Assembly: GCF_003323745.1 (NCBI RefSeq) | Contig: NZ_QOIL01000023.1 | Location: 95,912 to 159,911, forward strand | DNA from: Sphaerisporangium album | GTDB taxonomy: Bacteria > Actinomycetota > Actinomycetes > Streptosporangiales > Streptosporangiaceae | DNA length: 64,000 nt | Direction of reading: 5' to 3' | In this document: positions 29,686-41,261 of the stretch, piece by piece | How the letters are laid out: every line of letters starts with the position of its first letter | Position numbering within the stretch: the stretch's first letter is position 1 | Translations under genes and position numbers: made by a program | The notes under the pieces: model-generated | What the model saw: the letters and a program-made list of their open reading frames with translations, nothing else | The model's database searches: none | What the model was told of the DNA's origin: nothing

Positions 29686-29851
29686 GGGACCGAGCTTATT
29701 GCGCTTCAACCGGCGCGCCCTCACGCCTGGGTGGTTCGTCGGTTTCGAGGCGCGCGGTGTGGCGCTGGGGTGGGAAGGGCCGTGTTCGGGGGCGGCCTTC
29801 ACATCCAGGGGGCACCCAGGGGCGCAGAGCCGTCGCGACCCCTGAGGCGGC

Positions 29852-30610
29852 TCAGCGGACGCGGTAGTGGTAGCCGCCGGTAGGGGTGAAGCCGTGCCGG
29901 GTGTACAGGGCGATCGCCGGCGCGTTGGAGGCGATCACGACCAAGTACGCGCGTACGGCTCCGCGTGCGCGGCCGTCCGCCGTCAGGGTGCGTAGGACCG
30001 CTCCGGCGAGCCCCCGCCGCCGGGCCTCCGGCAGCGTGGCCATGCAGTAGATGCCCAGCGTGTCCCCCTGGAGGACGGAACGGCCCACCGCGAGCGCCCT
30101 GCCGCCCTGCCGGACGTCCGCGTACGTGGCGGGGACGCCGCGCAGGATGCGGGTGGCGCAGGGCAGTCCCTCCCCGTCGTAGCGTCCGTCCACCGCCCAC
30201 CAGGCGGCGAGCCACTCCGGCGACGGCTCCTCGTACAGACCCACCCGCGCGGGGGCGGTCTCCTCGGAGTCCTCGGCCAGGGGGCCGTCCAGGGACGCGG
30301 TCAAGTAGGTCGTGCGGTCGACCACGCGGTATCCGCGCGCCTCCAGACGCTCGTCCAGGGACGCGGGCGCGCCAGGCCCCATGGAGAACACACACGGTAG
30401 CCCGCGCTCGGCGTAGAACCGCTCAGCGGCGTCGATCGCCTGGTCGACGTCCTCGGGCTCCCCGAGCGGGAGGACGGAATTGGCGCGTTTGGTCACACCA
30501 TCGGCGTGACGGAGAACCCATCCGCCGAGCTTCTCCTGATACGGAGCAGGCCAGGCCAGATGGACAAGAAGATCGAAATCCAGACTTCCCGAACTCACCC
30601 GCGGAAGCAT
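29852..30610 (-). CDS. GNAT-family N-acetyltransferase
   Basis: The 252-residue protein has a C-terminal GNAT core with the acetyl-CoA pyrophosphate loop in MATLPEARRRGLAGAVLRTL and the later IASNAPAIALYTRHGFTPTGGYHYRV motif. The N-terminal 120 residues have the tandem-GNAT-like fold (WPAPYQEKLGGWVLRHADGVTKRANSVLPL). The acceptor substrate is unknown. ATG 30610 is used; a GTG two codons earlier is equally possible. Ribosome site weak. Confidence 0.87.
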   Translation of the reverse strand: MLPRVSSGSLDFDLLVHLAWPAPYQEKLGGWVLRHADGVTKRANSVLPLGEPEDVDQAIDAAERFYAERGLPCVFSMGPGAPASLDERLEARGYRVVDRTTYLTASLDGPLAEDSEETAPARVGLYEEPSPEWLAAWWAVDGRYDGEGLPCATRILRGVPATYADVRQGGRALAVGRSVLQGDTLGIYCMATLPEARRRGLAGAVLRTLTADGRARGAVRAYLVVIASNAPAIALYTRHGFTPTGGYHYRVR

Positions 30611-30855
30611 AGCCACCCAGGTGGGGGGAGCTTCTCGGGGAGGAAGGCTGAGGACGAGCCCTTCCGGGTGTGGGCGGAGGCACGCCGGCGCGAGGGCGTC
30701 CTCAGCCGCGCGACCGGAGGTCGCGCCACAGGCGCGGTCGCGCGATGAACACAGCAGACCTCGGGCGGTGCCAGCAAGGGGGCGCCGTCCGGGGCCGCCG
30801 CGTCGCTATATGAGGTTGTCGCTCGGTTATCGGGGTCAGAGTGGTGGGCGGGTGC

Positions 30856-31083
30856 TCACCGCTCGGTGGGGTTCGAGGTCGGGGTCTCACTGAGGCGGGC
30901 CGACTCGTCCTGGATGTCGGCGCCCTTCTCGCGGAGGGCCGAGATGTGCCGACGCCCGTGGTGGGCGCAGAACAGCAGCTCCCCGCCCATGGGGAGGGAC
31001 GCGCGGATGTACGCCTGAGCGCCGCACCGGTCGCAACGGTCCACGGCGGCAAGCGGCTTGGTGGGGGCGAGAGCTCCAGTCAC
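30856..31083 (-). CDS. DUF7455 small zinc-binding protein
   Basis: The 75-residue protein has CDRCGAQAYIRASLPMGGELLFCAHHGRRH, matching the actinobacterial DUF7455 family: a CxxC and CxxH pair likely bind zinc. This small gene commonly sits near the principal sigma factor and type II topoisomerase genes in actinobacteria. Function is unknown. GTG 31083 follows GAAAGGCG. It diverges from parE. Confidence 0.82.
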   Translation of the reverse strand: MTGALAPTKPLAAVDRCDRCGAQAYIRASLPMGGELLFCAHHGRRHISALREKGADIQDESARLSETPTSNPTER

Positions 31084-31287
31084 GTATCGCCTTTCGGGTC
31101 ACCCCACTGACGTGGGGATTTGGCGTCAGTCACTTGGCTCAACATCTAACCCGATGCGGACGTTCCCAATCGCCTTCCGGATACGCCGAGAGCAGAATGT
31201 GTCGTTAGGTGAGGGCAATGGAGCTCCGGCTGCCGCGGAACCGCCTGATGGTGGCACTCTAGGCACGGAGGAACATCAAGAAGACGG

Positions 31288-31293
31288 TAGGCT
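31288..31293 (+). promoter_or_regulatory. Possible leaderless promoter -10 (TAGGCT) upstream of the parE leader frame
   Basis: TAGGCT is followed by eight bases and an ATG at 31302, copying the arrangement at 27926-27940. A transcript starting at that ATG would be leaderless and would translate the nine-codon leader that overlaps parE. Confidence 0.35.
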
Positions 31294-31301
31294 ACGCACA
31301 C

Positions 31302-31327
31302 ATGTTCGATGCTCGGTGGGAGTGGGA

Positions 31328-31331
<4 letters not shown>
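31302..31331 (+). CDS. Possible nine-residue leader peptide overlapping parE
   Basis: ATG 31302 opens a frame encoding MFDARWEWE. Its TGA overlaps the parE GTG as GTGA, the geometry of termination-reinitiation coupling. It may be real or may be a chance frame. Confidence 0.3.
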
Positions 31332-33400
<2,069 letters not shown>

Positions 33401-33405
33401 CGGGC

Positions 33406-33427
33406 CCCGGACGCGGTCGCGTCCGGG
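33406..33427 (+). terminator. Hairpin terminator after parE
   Basis: CCCGGACGC (33406-33414) and GCGTCCGGG (33419-33427) form a perfect nine-bp stem with a four-base loop GGTC, six bases after the parE stop. It may also serve the convergent carbonic anhydrase gene. Confidence 0.75.
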
Positions 33428-33463
33428 CTCCCGCTCACCCCGGCCGTGGTCGGCGGCCCGCCG

Positions 33464-33973
33464 TCACAACTCGACGGGCATCAGCTTGCCGGTGTGCACG
33501 TCGTACACCGCGCCGCCCACCTTCAGCCGGTCCGGCAGGTACGGGTAGGTGCGGATGCGGACGAGGTCGCGGCGCAGGGCCGCGTCCTGGTTGGCCACGG
33601 TATGGAACTCCAGGCTCCGTGTGTCGATTCCGTACTCGCGGCTGATCAGCTCGTGGACGTCCTCGTCGGTGGACTTGGCCATGCGGCAGTCGGTGTGGGG
33701 CATCACCAGGACGCGGTCCACGTTGAGCAGGTAGACCGCGAGGATGAGCGTGCGCAGCACGTCGTCGGTCACCCGTGCTCCCGCGTTGCGCAGGATCTTG
33801 GCGTCCCCCGGGTTGAGGCCGAGCAGCTTCAGCGGGTCGATTCGGGAATCCATGCACGTGACCACGGCCAAGCCGCGCGCCGCGCGCCCGGTCAGGCCGG
33901 AGTACTCGAAGGTCCGTGAGAAGTCCTCGTTGGCAGTCAGCAGATCGTCGAAGGCTCCCGTCATGCTGCTCAT
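33464..33973 (-). CDS. Beta-class carbonic anhydrase
   Basis: The 169-residue enzyme interconverts CO2 and bicarbonate. Zinc ligands C40 (in VTCMDSR), H93 and C96 (in MPHTDCRM) and the catalytic D42-R44 pair are visible. The length fits the short beta-CA subgroup of actinobacteria. ATG 33973 has AAGGG six bases before it; the internal ATG at residue 4 is an alternative. Cytosolic, single gene, convergent with parE. Confidence 0.93.
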   Translation of the reverse strand: MSSMTGAFDDLLTANEDFSRTFEYSGLTGRAARGLAVVTCMDSRIDPLKLLGLNPGDAKILRNAGARVTDDVLRTLILAVYLLNVDRVLVMPHTDCRMAKSTDEDVHELISREYGIDTRSLEFHTVANQDAALRRDLVRIRTYPYLPDRLKVGGAVYDVHTGKLMPVEL

Positions 33974-34103
33974 ATTCCCTTACACCCCTTTCGTCAGTAC
34001 ACGGGGGGTGGAAGTAATCGGCTTCGTAAAGATCCCGTGATCCAGTGTGACCTCTTGTGATTGTGGCCTTACTGTGTGTGCACGATCGTGGAGAGGGTTG
34101 AGG

Positions 34104-34433
34104 GTGGGGACGACGGATTCGCTGGCCGGTTATCTACGCGCCCGGGCCAGGTGGCGGCTCGACCGGGTCCAGAGCGCCGACGGCGGCTGGAACGCGCGCT
34201 GCGCCCTGGCGCTGCTGGACGCCGCCTCCTACGCCGAGTCCCTCCCGGCCGACGATCCGCTGATCGCCGCGCTGAAGGAGGCCGGCTGCTTCGGCCCGTA
34301 CGGGGTCGGCGAATTCGCGCCGGACGAGGCGGTGGCCAAGCTCATCGACTTCTGGCACTCGGGTGAGCCGTGGGAACTGCTCACCGCGATCCCGCCCGTG
34401 GCGCGCGGCGGCGCGGTGCCCACCCGGGGGTGA
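34104..34433 (+). CDS. Small conserved hypothetical protein (109 aa)
   Basis: The product is a small soluble protein, GTTDSLAGYLRARARWRLDR..., with an Ala/Leu-rich helix and VGEFAPDEAVAKLIDFWHSGEPWELLTAI. No catalytic motif or membrane segment is visible. GTG 34104 follows GGAGAGGG; the frame extends 19 codons upstream. I do not recognise the family, but codon bias and the ribosome site support coding. Confidence 0.6.
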   Translation: MGTTDSLAGYLRARARWRLDRVQSADGGWNARCALALLDAASYAESLPADDPLIAALKEAGCFGPYGVGEFAPDEAVAKLIDFWHSGEPWELLTAIPPVARGGAVPTRG

Positions 34434-34566
34434 CCGCGCACCACCCGCCCTCCGGTGGCGTCGGTTTCGACGCGTGGGACGAGGTCAGGGGACAGACGGC
34501 CGTGTCGTAAGTGCCCGCCCGGACGTCCGTGACAGGGGAAGGTCGGACCTCGCACCGGCAACGGCT

Positions 34567-34596
34567 GTTCGATAGTGTCGTCTTCGTTGATCGAAC
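34567..34596 (+). promoter_or_regulatory. Inverted repeat upstream of the VOC gene (operator candidate)
   Basis: GTTCGAT (34567-34573) and ATCGAAC (34590-34596) are exact inverted repeats with a 16-bp spacer. The second arm runs directly into the AGGAGGG ribosome site of the next gene, so a protein bound here could block its expression. Confidence 0.5.
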
Positions 34597-34610
34597 AGGA
34601 GGGAGCGCCG

Positions 34611-34982
34611 ATGAGCGAGATCGCCCGAATGCGTGCCGTCGTGCTGGACTGCCCCGACCCCAAGGAACTGGCCGATTTCTACGCCGCCGTCCTCGGCTGG
34701 AAGATCCTCGTCGACCGGCCCGACTGGGTCTCGCTGGGCCTGGACGGAAGCTACCGGCTGTCGTTCCAGCGGGCCGAGGACTACCGCCCGCCGGAGTGGC
34801 CGTCGTCTGAGCACCCGCAGCAGCTCCACCTTGACCTCACCGTGGACGACCGCGGGAAGGCGGAGGCCGAGGTGCTCGCCCTGGGTGCCACCAAGCACCC
34901 GCACCAGCCGGGTGAGCTCGACGACGGGTTCACCGTCTTCCTCGACCCCGCCGGTCACCCCTTCTGCCTCTGCGACCCCTGA
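34611..34982 (+). CDS. VOC-superfamily (glyoxalase-like) protein
   Basis: The 123-residue protein is a single vicinal-oxygen-chelate domain pair of the actinobacterial glyoxalase-like type: RMRAVVLDCPDPKELADFYAAVLGWKI at the start and GFTVFLDPAGHPFCLC at the end. Such proteins are often uncharacterised or give resistance to small molecules. ATG 34611 follows AGGAGGGAGC. An inverted repeat sits just upstream. Confidence 0.88.
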   Translation: MSEIARMRAVVLDCPDPKELADFYAAVLGWKILVDRPDWVSLGLDGSYRLSFQRAEDYRPPEWPSSEHPQQLHLDLTVDDRGKAEAEVLALGATKHPHQPGELDDGFTVFLDPAGHPFCLCDP

Positions 34983-35027
34983 CGGCGCCGGGTCCGCGGG
35001 CGCGCCACGCCGCTCGCGGACCCCGCG

Positions 35028-37527
<2,500 letters not shown>

Positions 37528-37535
<8 letters not shown>

Positions 37536-37551
37536 TGTGCCGAAGGTTCGA
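37528..37551. promoter_or_regulatory. Inverted repeat spanning the parC start (TCGAAC-N12-GTTCGA)
   Basis: TCGAAC (37528-37533) and GTTCGA (37546-37551) are the same half-sites as the LexA operator but with 12 rather than 4 bases between them. The left arm lies inside the first codons of parC. It is an operator candidate, not a standard SOS box. Confidence 0.4.
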
Positions 37552-37631
37552 GGTGCTCCGCGACTCGAAGACCTTTTACGCCCTTACGGTCACGCGTGCC
37601 CGCTGTGGCGCCCCGCCCGGGCGGTCGGCCG

Positions 37632-37662
37632 GGCTGTGGACGGCCGCAGGTTATCCACAGCC
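37632..37662. promoter_or_regulatory. Perfect DnaA box within a 9-bp inverted repeat, parC/helicase intergenic region
   Basis: TTATCCACA at 37651-37659 is an exact consensus DnaA box. It is part of an inverted repeat GGCTGTGGA (37632-37640) / TCCACAGCC (37654-37662), so a degenerate second box (TGTGGACGG) faces it. The site lies between the divergent parC and RecQ-like helicase genes. Confidence 0.6.
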
Positions 37663-37710
37663 GGGCGCCGACGGCCCCGAACGGTCGCCCGGAACTGATA
37701 CCAAGGAGCC

Positions 37711-40050
37711 ATGCGAGACGAGAGCGGCCTGCGGGCCGAGGCGGAACAGCGGCTGCGGTCCCTCGCCGGTGACCGGGCCCGGCTGCGCGACGACCAGTGG
37801 TCGGCCATCCGGGCGCTGGTCGTCGAGCGGCGGCGCGCCCTGGTCGTGCAGCGCACCGGGTGGGGCAAGTCGGCGGTGTACTTCATCGCCACCGCCCTCC
37901 TGCGGGCGCGCGGCGCGGGCCCCACGGTCATCGTCTCGCCGCTGCTCGCGCTCATGCGCAACCAGATCGCCGCCGCGGCCCGGGCGGGGGTCCACGCCGC
38001 CACCATCAACTCCGCCAACGTGGACGAGTGGCACCTCATCCACGCCGAGGTCGAGCGCGGCGAGGTGGACGTCCTGCTGGTCAGCCCCGAGCGGCTCAAC
38101 AACCCCGACTTCCGCGACCTGGTGCTGCCCAAGCTGGCGGCCAGTGCCGGGCTGGTGGTCATCGACGAGGCCCACTGCATCTCCGACTGGGGCCACGACT
38201 TCCGGCCGGACTACCGCAGGCTGCGCAGCCTGCTCGCCGGCCTGCCGCCCGGCGTGCCCGTCCTCGCCACCACGGCCACGGCCAACGCCCGCGTCACGCA
38301 CGACATCGCCGAGCAACTGGGCCCGGCGCCGTCACCGGCGTCCGCCGTCGCGATCGCGCCGGACGAGAGTGCTGTGGGGGCACGGGGCGACGGCGGGCCG
38401 AGGGCGGTGGGGGAGGTCGGCGCCGCCGAGGCCGACGGCGAGCATGCCGGCACCGTCGAAGCCGCCGGGGAGGAGGGAAACGAGGAAGGGAACACGGTCC
38501 AAGCCGTCGATGGCGGCGCCCGGCGGGGCCGGTTCGGTGACACGCTCGTGCTGCGGGGGCCGCTCGAACGCGACAGCCTCCGTCTCGCCGTCGTGCGCCA
38601 CCCCACCGCCGAACGCCGGCTGGCCTGGCTCGCCGAGGCGCTGCGCGACCTGCCCGGGTCCGGCATCGTCTACACGCTCACCGTCGCCGCCACGCAGGAG
38701 GTCGCCGCCTACCTGCGCGACCAGGGCCACGAGGTGGCCGCCTACTCCGGCCAGACCGAGCAGGCCGACCGCCTCGCCGCCGAGCAGGCCCTTCTGGACA
38801 ATCGACTGAAGGCCCTGGTCGCGACCTCCGCCCTCGGCATGGGGTTCGACAAGCCCGACCTGGGCTTCGTGATCCACCTCGGCGCCCCCGCTTCTCCGGT
38901 GGCCTACTACCAGCAGATCGGCCGGGCCGGGCGCGGGGTCGAGCGTGCCGAGGTGATCCTCCTTCCCGGCCCCGAAGATCGCGACATCTGGGCGTACTTC
39001 GCGTCGCTGGCGTTTCCTCCCGAGACCGTGGTGCGGACGACACTCCACGTCCTGGCCGAGAAGGGCACGATGTCCACGGCCGCGCTGGAGACACGGGTCG
39101 ACCTTGGCCGCGCCCGGCTGGAGACGATGCTCAAGGTCCTCGACGTCGATGGCGCGGTCGAGCGGGTCAAGGGCGGCTGGCGCTCCACCGGCCGTCCGTG
39201 GCGGTACGACGAGGGCAGGTACGCCCGGGTCGCGGCCGAGCGCGCCGCCGAGCAACGCGCCATGCTCGACTACATCGCGACCGACCGGTGCCGCGAGGAG
39301 TTCCTGCGGCGACACCTCGACGACGACACGGCCCGGCCCTGCGGGCGCTGCGACAACTGCACGGGCGCGCACCGCTCGGCGGAAATCCCGGCCGAGGCCG
39401 TGGGCCGGGCGCGCGAGCGGCTCCAGCGTCCGGGTGTCGAGGTCGAGCCCCGGCGGCAGTGGCCCATCGGGCTCAAGGAGCTCGGCCTGTCCGGGCGCAT
39501 CCGCCCCGAGATCGCCGCCGAGCCCGGGCGGGTGCTCGGGCGGCTCACCGATATCGGCTGGGGCAACACGCTGAGACGGCTGCTCGCGGACGGCGCCCCC
39601 GACGGGCCCGTCCCCGGCGAGGTCTTCGACGCCGTGGTCAAGGTGCTCACCGCCTGGAAGTGGGCACAACGCCCGGTGTCGGTGGTCACCCTTCCCTCGG
39701 CCACCCGCCCGATCTTGATCTCCAGCCTGGGCGAACGGCTGGCCGCCATCGGCAGGCTGGACTACCTGGGCTCCCTGACCTACAGCGCCGGCCCGCCAGG
39801 CCGCCAGCACAACAGCGCCCAACGCGTCCGCGCCCTCGACCACACCCTGGCGGTCTCAGCGAGCGAGGCTCCCGGCCTCCGAGGCGGCGGTGGCCTGTTA
39901 CCGGAGTCATCGGCGCGCCTCGCCACCGGCCCGGTGCTGCTGGTCGACGACCGCATCGACACCGGCTGGACCATGACCATGGCCGCCGCCCTGCTCCGCC
40001 GTTCCGGCGCCCCCGCCGTACTCCCTCTGGCCCTGGCCGTCACCAACTGA
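37711..40050 (+). CDS. RecQ-like DNA helicase with a C-terminal phosphoribosyltransferase-like domain
   Basis: The 779-residue protein has SF2 helicase motifs: motif I QRTGWGKSAVYF, Ia SPLLALMRNQ, II IDEAHCISDWGHDFRPDY, III ATTATA, V/VI ATSALGMGFDKPDLGFVIHLG and YYQQIGRAGRG. A RecQ-type zinc-binding cluster CREEF...CGRCDNC follows. The last 100 residues contain VLLVDDRIDTGWTMTMAAALLR, a PRPP-binding motif of type I phosphoribosyltransferases as in ComF. A roughly 70-residue Gly/Ala/Glu-rich insert (about residues 208-275) separates the two RecA lobes. Likely works in DNA repair or recombination; the tail's role is unknown. Confidence 0.88.
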   Translation: MRDESGLRAEAEQRLRSLAGDRARLRDDQWSAIRALVVERRRALVVQRTGWGKSAVYFIATALLRARGAGPTVIVSPLLALMRNQIAAAARAGVHAATINSANVDEWHLIHAEVERGEVDVLLVSPERLNNPDFRDLVLPKLAASAGLVVIDEAHCISDWGHDFRPDYRRLRSLLAGLPPGVPVLATTATANARVTHDIAEQLGPAPSPASAVAIAPDESAVGARGDGGPRAVGEVGAAEADGEHAGTVEAAGEEGNEEGNTVQAVDGGARRGRFGDTLVLRGPLERDSLRLAVVRHPTAERRLAWLAEALRDLPGSGIVYTLTVAATQEVAAYLRDQGHEVAAYSGQTEQADRLAAEQALLDNRLKALVATSALGMGFDKPDLGFVIHLGAPASPVAYYQQIGRAGRGVERAEVILLPGPEDRDIWAYFASLAFPPETVVRTTLHVLAEKGTMSTAALETRVDLGRARLETMLKVLDVDGAVERVKGGWRSTGRPWRYDEGRYARVAAERAAEQRAMLDYIATDRCREEFLRRHLDDDTARPCGRCDNCTGAHRSAEIPAEAVGRARERLQRPGVEVEPRRQWPIGLKELGLSGRIRPEIAAEPGRVLGRLTDIGWGNTLRRLLADGAPDGPVPGEVFDAVVKVLTAWKWAQRPVSVVTLPSATRPILISSLGERLAAIGRLDYLGSLTYSAGPPGRQHNSAQRVRALDHTLAVSASEAPGLRGGGGLLPESSARLATGPVLLVDDRIDTGWTMTMAAALLRRSGAPAVLPLALAVTN

Positions 40051-40151
40051 GATTCGTGGACGCGCCCACCAATCCCGGTGGGCGCGGACGACTGGGGTGA
40101 GGGCATGCCTGTGGTGCGGGAACTCGACCGCGAATCGTGAGGTCGCTCTCC

Positions 40152-40211
40152 CTCGTCCAGGCGCAGTGGAGGGGCAGGCTCGTGCTCGTCCAAGCCCAGT
40201 GGAGGGGCAGG
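40152..40211. repeat. 27-bp direct repeat between convergent genes
   Basis: Copies at 40152-40178 and 40185-40211 agree at 25 of 27 positions (CTCGTCCAGGCGCAGTGGAG...). The second copy ends two bases before the kinase stop codon. They may derive from local duplication. Confidence 0.8.
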
Positions 40212-40213
40212 GG

Positions 40214-41107
40214 TCAGAGGCGGGGGCGGGCGCCGAGGTTGGCTATGGCCCGGGCGGCGAGGGCGTTGCCGGCGGCGAGCGCGTCGGCGGGCTGCTTGCC
40301 TTCGAGCCAGGGCTGGAGGAAGCCCGCGGCGAACGCGTCTCCGGCACCCGTGCCGTCGACCACGCGCTCGATGTGCTCGGCCGGTGCCCGGACCGGCTCG
40401 GCGCGGTTGTTGGTGTACCACAAGGAGCCTTCGGCCCCCAGCTTGATCACGACCTGGGGGAACCACGCCGTGAGCACCTTGGCGGCGGAGGCCGGGTCGT
40501 CGCGGCCGGTCAGCACCTTGGCCTGCGCCTCGTTGGCGAACAGCAGCTTGGCGCTGTGCGTCCACTCCAGGAACGGCTCGGCGCCGGTGCGCTCCAGCGG
40601 CGCGGCGGAGGCGCAGTCGACCGAGATCGACATGCCCGCCCGGCGCGCGTGGTCGAGCGCGGCGATGCCGGCGTCGCGCGAGCCCTCGTTCAGCAGTGTG
40701 TACCCGGAGATGTGGAGGTGGCCGCCCTGATGGAACAGGTCGCGCGGCAGGTCCTCGGGAGACAGGGCCGCGTTGGCGCCGGGGTCGGACAGCAGCGTGC
40801 GCTCACCCTTGTGCGTGACCAGTACGACACAGGTGCCGGTCGGCCGCTCGGGATCCATGACGAGCCGGGCGTCCACGCCGTAGCCCATGAGCTCCATGTC
40901 GCGGTTCCGGCCGGTGATGTCGGCGCCTCTGCGGCCGACGAAGGCCACCTCCGCGCCCTCGACGGCCAGCCAGGAAGCGATGTTGGCCCCAGAGCCGCCA
41001 CCGTGCATGGTGACGACGGCCGGAGTGTCGCTCGCCCTGGCGAGAGGGTAGCGGGCACGTGCGACCGCATCGGTCATCAGATCGCCCACCACGACAACCC
41101 GCGTCAT
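40214..41107 (-). CDS. PfkB/ribokinase-family sugar or nucleoside kinase
   Basis: The 297-residue kinase has the N-terminal glycine motif GGGSGANIASWLA and the C-terminal catalytic motif VDGTGAGDAFAAGFL with its base aspartate. Substrate may be a sugar, a nucleoside or pseudouridine; related actinobacterial kinases sit next to pseudouridine glycosidase genes, which is absent here. ATG 41107 follows AAGGTGG. Cytosolic, single gene. Confidence 0.9.
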   Translation of the reverse strand: MTRVVVVGDLMTDAVARARYPLARASDTPAVVTMHGGGSGANIASWLAVEGAEVAFVGRRGADITGRNRDMELMGYGVDARLVMDPERPTGTCVVLVTHKGERTLLSDPGANAALSPEDLPRDLFHQGGHLHISGYTLLNEGSRDAGIAALDHARRAGMSISVDCASAAPLERTGAEPFLEWTHSAKLLFANEAQAKVLTGRDDPASAAKVLTAWFPQVVIKLGAEGSLWYTNNRAEPVRAPAEHIERVVDGTGAGDAFAAGFLQPWLEGKQPADALAAGNALAARAIANLGARPRL

Positions 41108-41248
41108 GATGTCACCACCTTGTTGGCACTACAGGAGGCTGCTGACAGAAAACCTAACAGCTTCGAGCGGGGGCGTGGGGCATACAGCGGACACCCGGAC
41201 ATAGTCGATGCACAAGCGTTGCCCAACAAACCAGACATGAGCCCCCCT

Positions 41249-41254
41249 TACGCT
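41249..41254 (+). promoter_or_regulatory. Possible leaderless -10 (TACGCT) before the GNAT/acyl-CoA synthetase gene
   Basis: TACGCT is followed by seven bases and the GTG start at 41262, with no ribosome site between. This fits a leaderless transcript; the -35 is not clear. Confidence 0.35.
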
Positions 41255-41261
41255 CATCCCT

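Noticed and set aside
34567..34596. Standard SOS box before the VOC gene
   Set aside because: Half-sites resemble LexA half-sites, but they face outward with a 16-bp spacer, unlike TCGAAC-N4-GTTCGA.
37632..37662. Replication origin near the DnaA box
   Set aside because: Only one perfect box and no cluster, no AT-rich unwinding region and no dnaA/dnaN genes.
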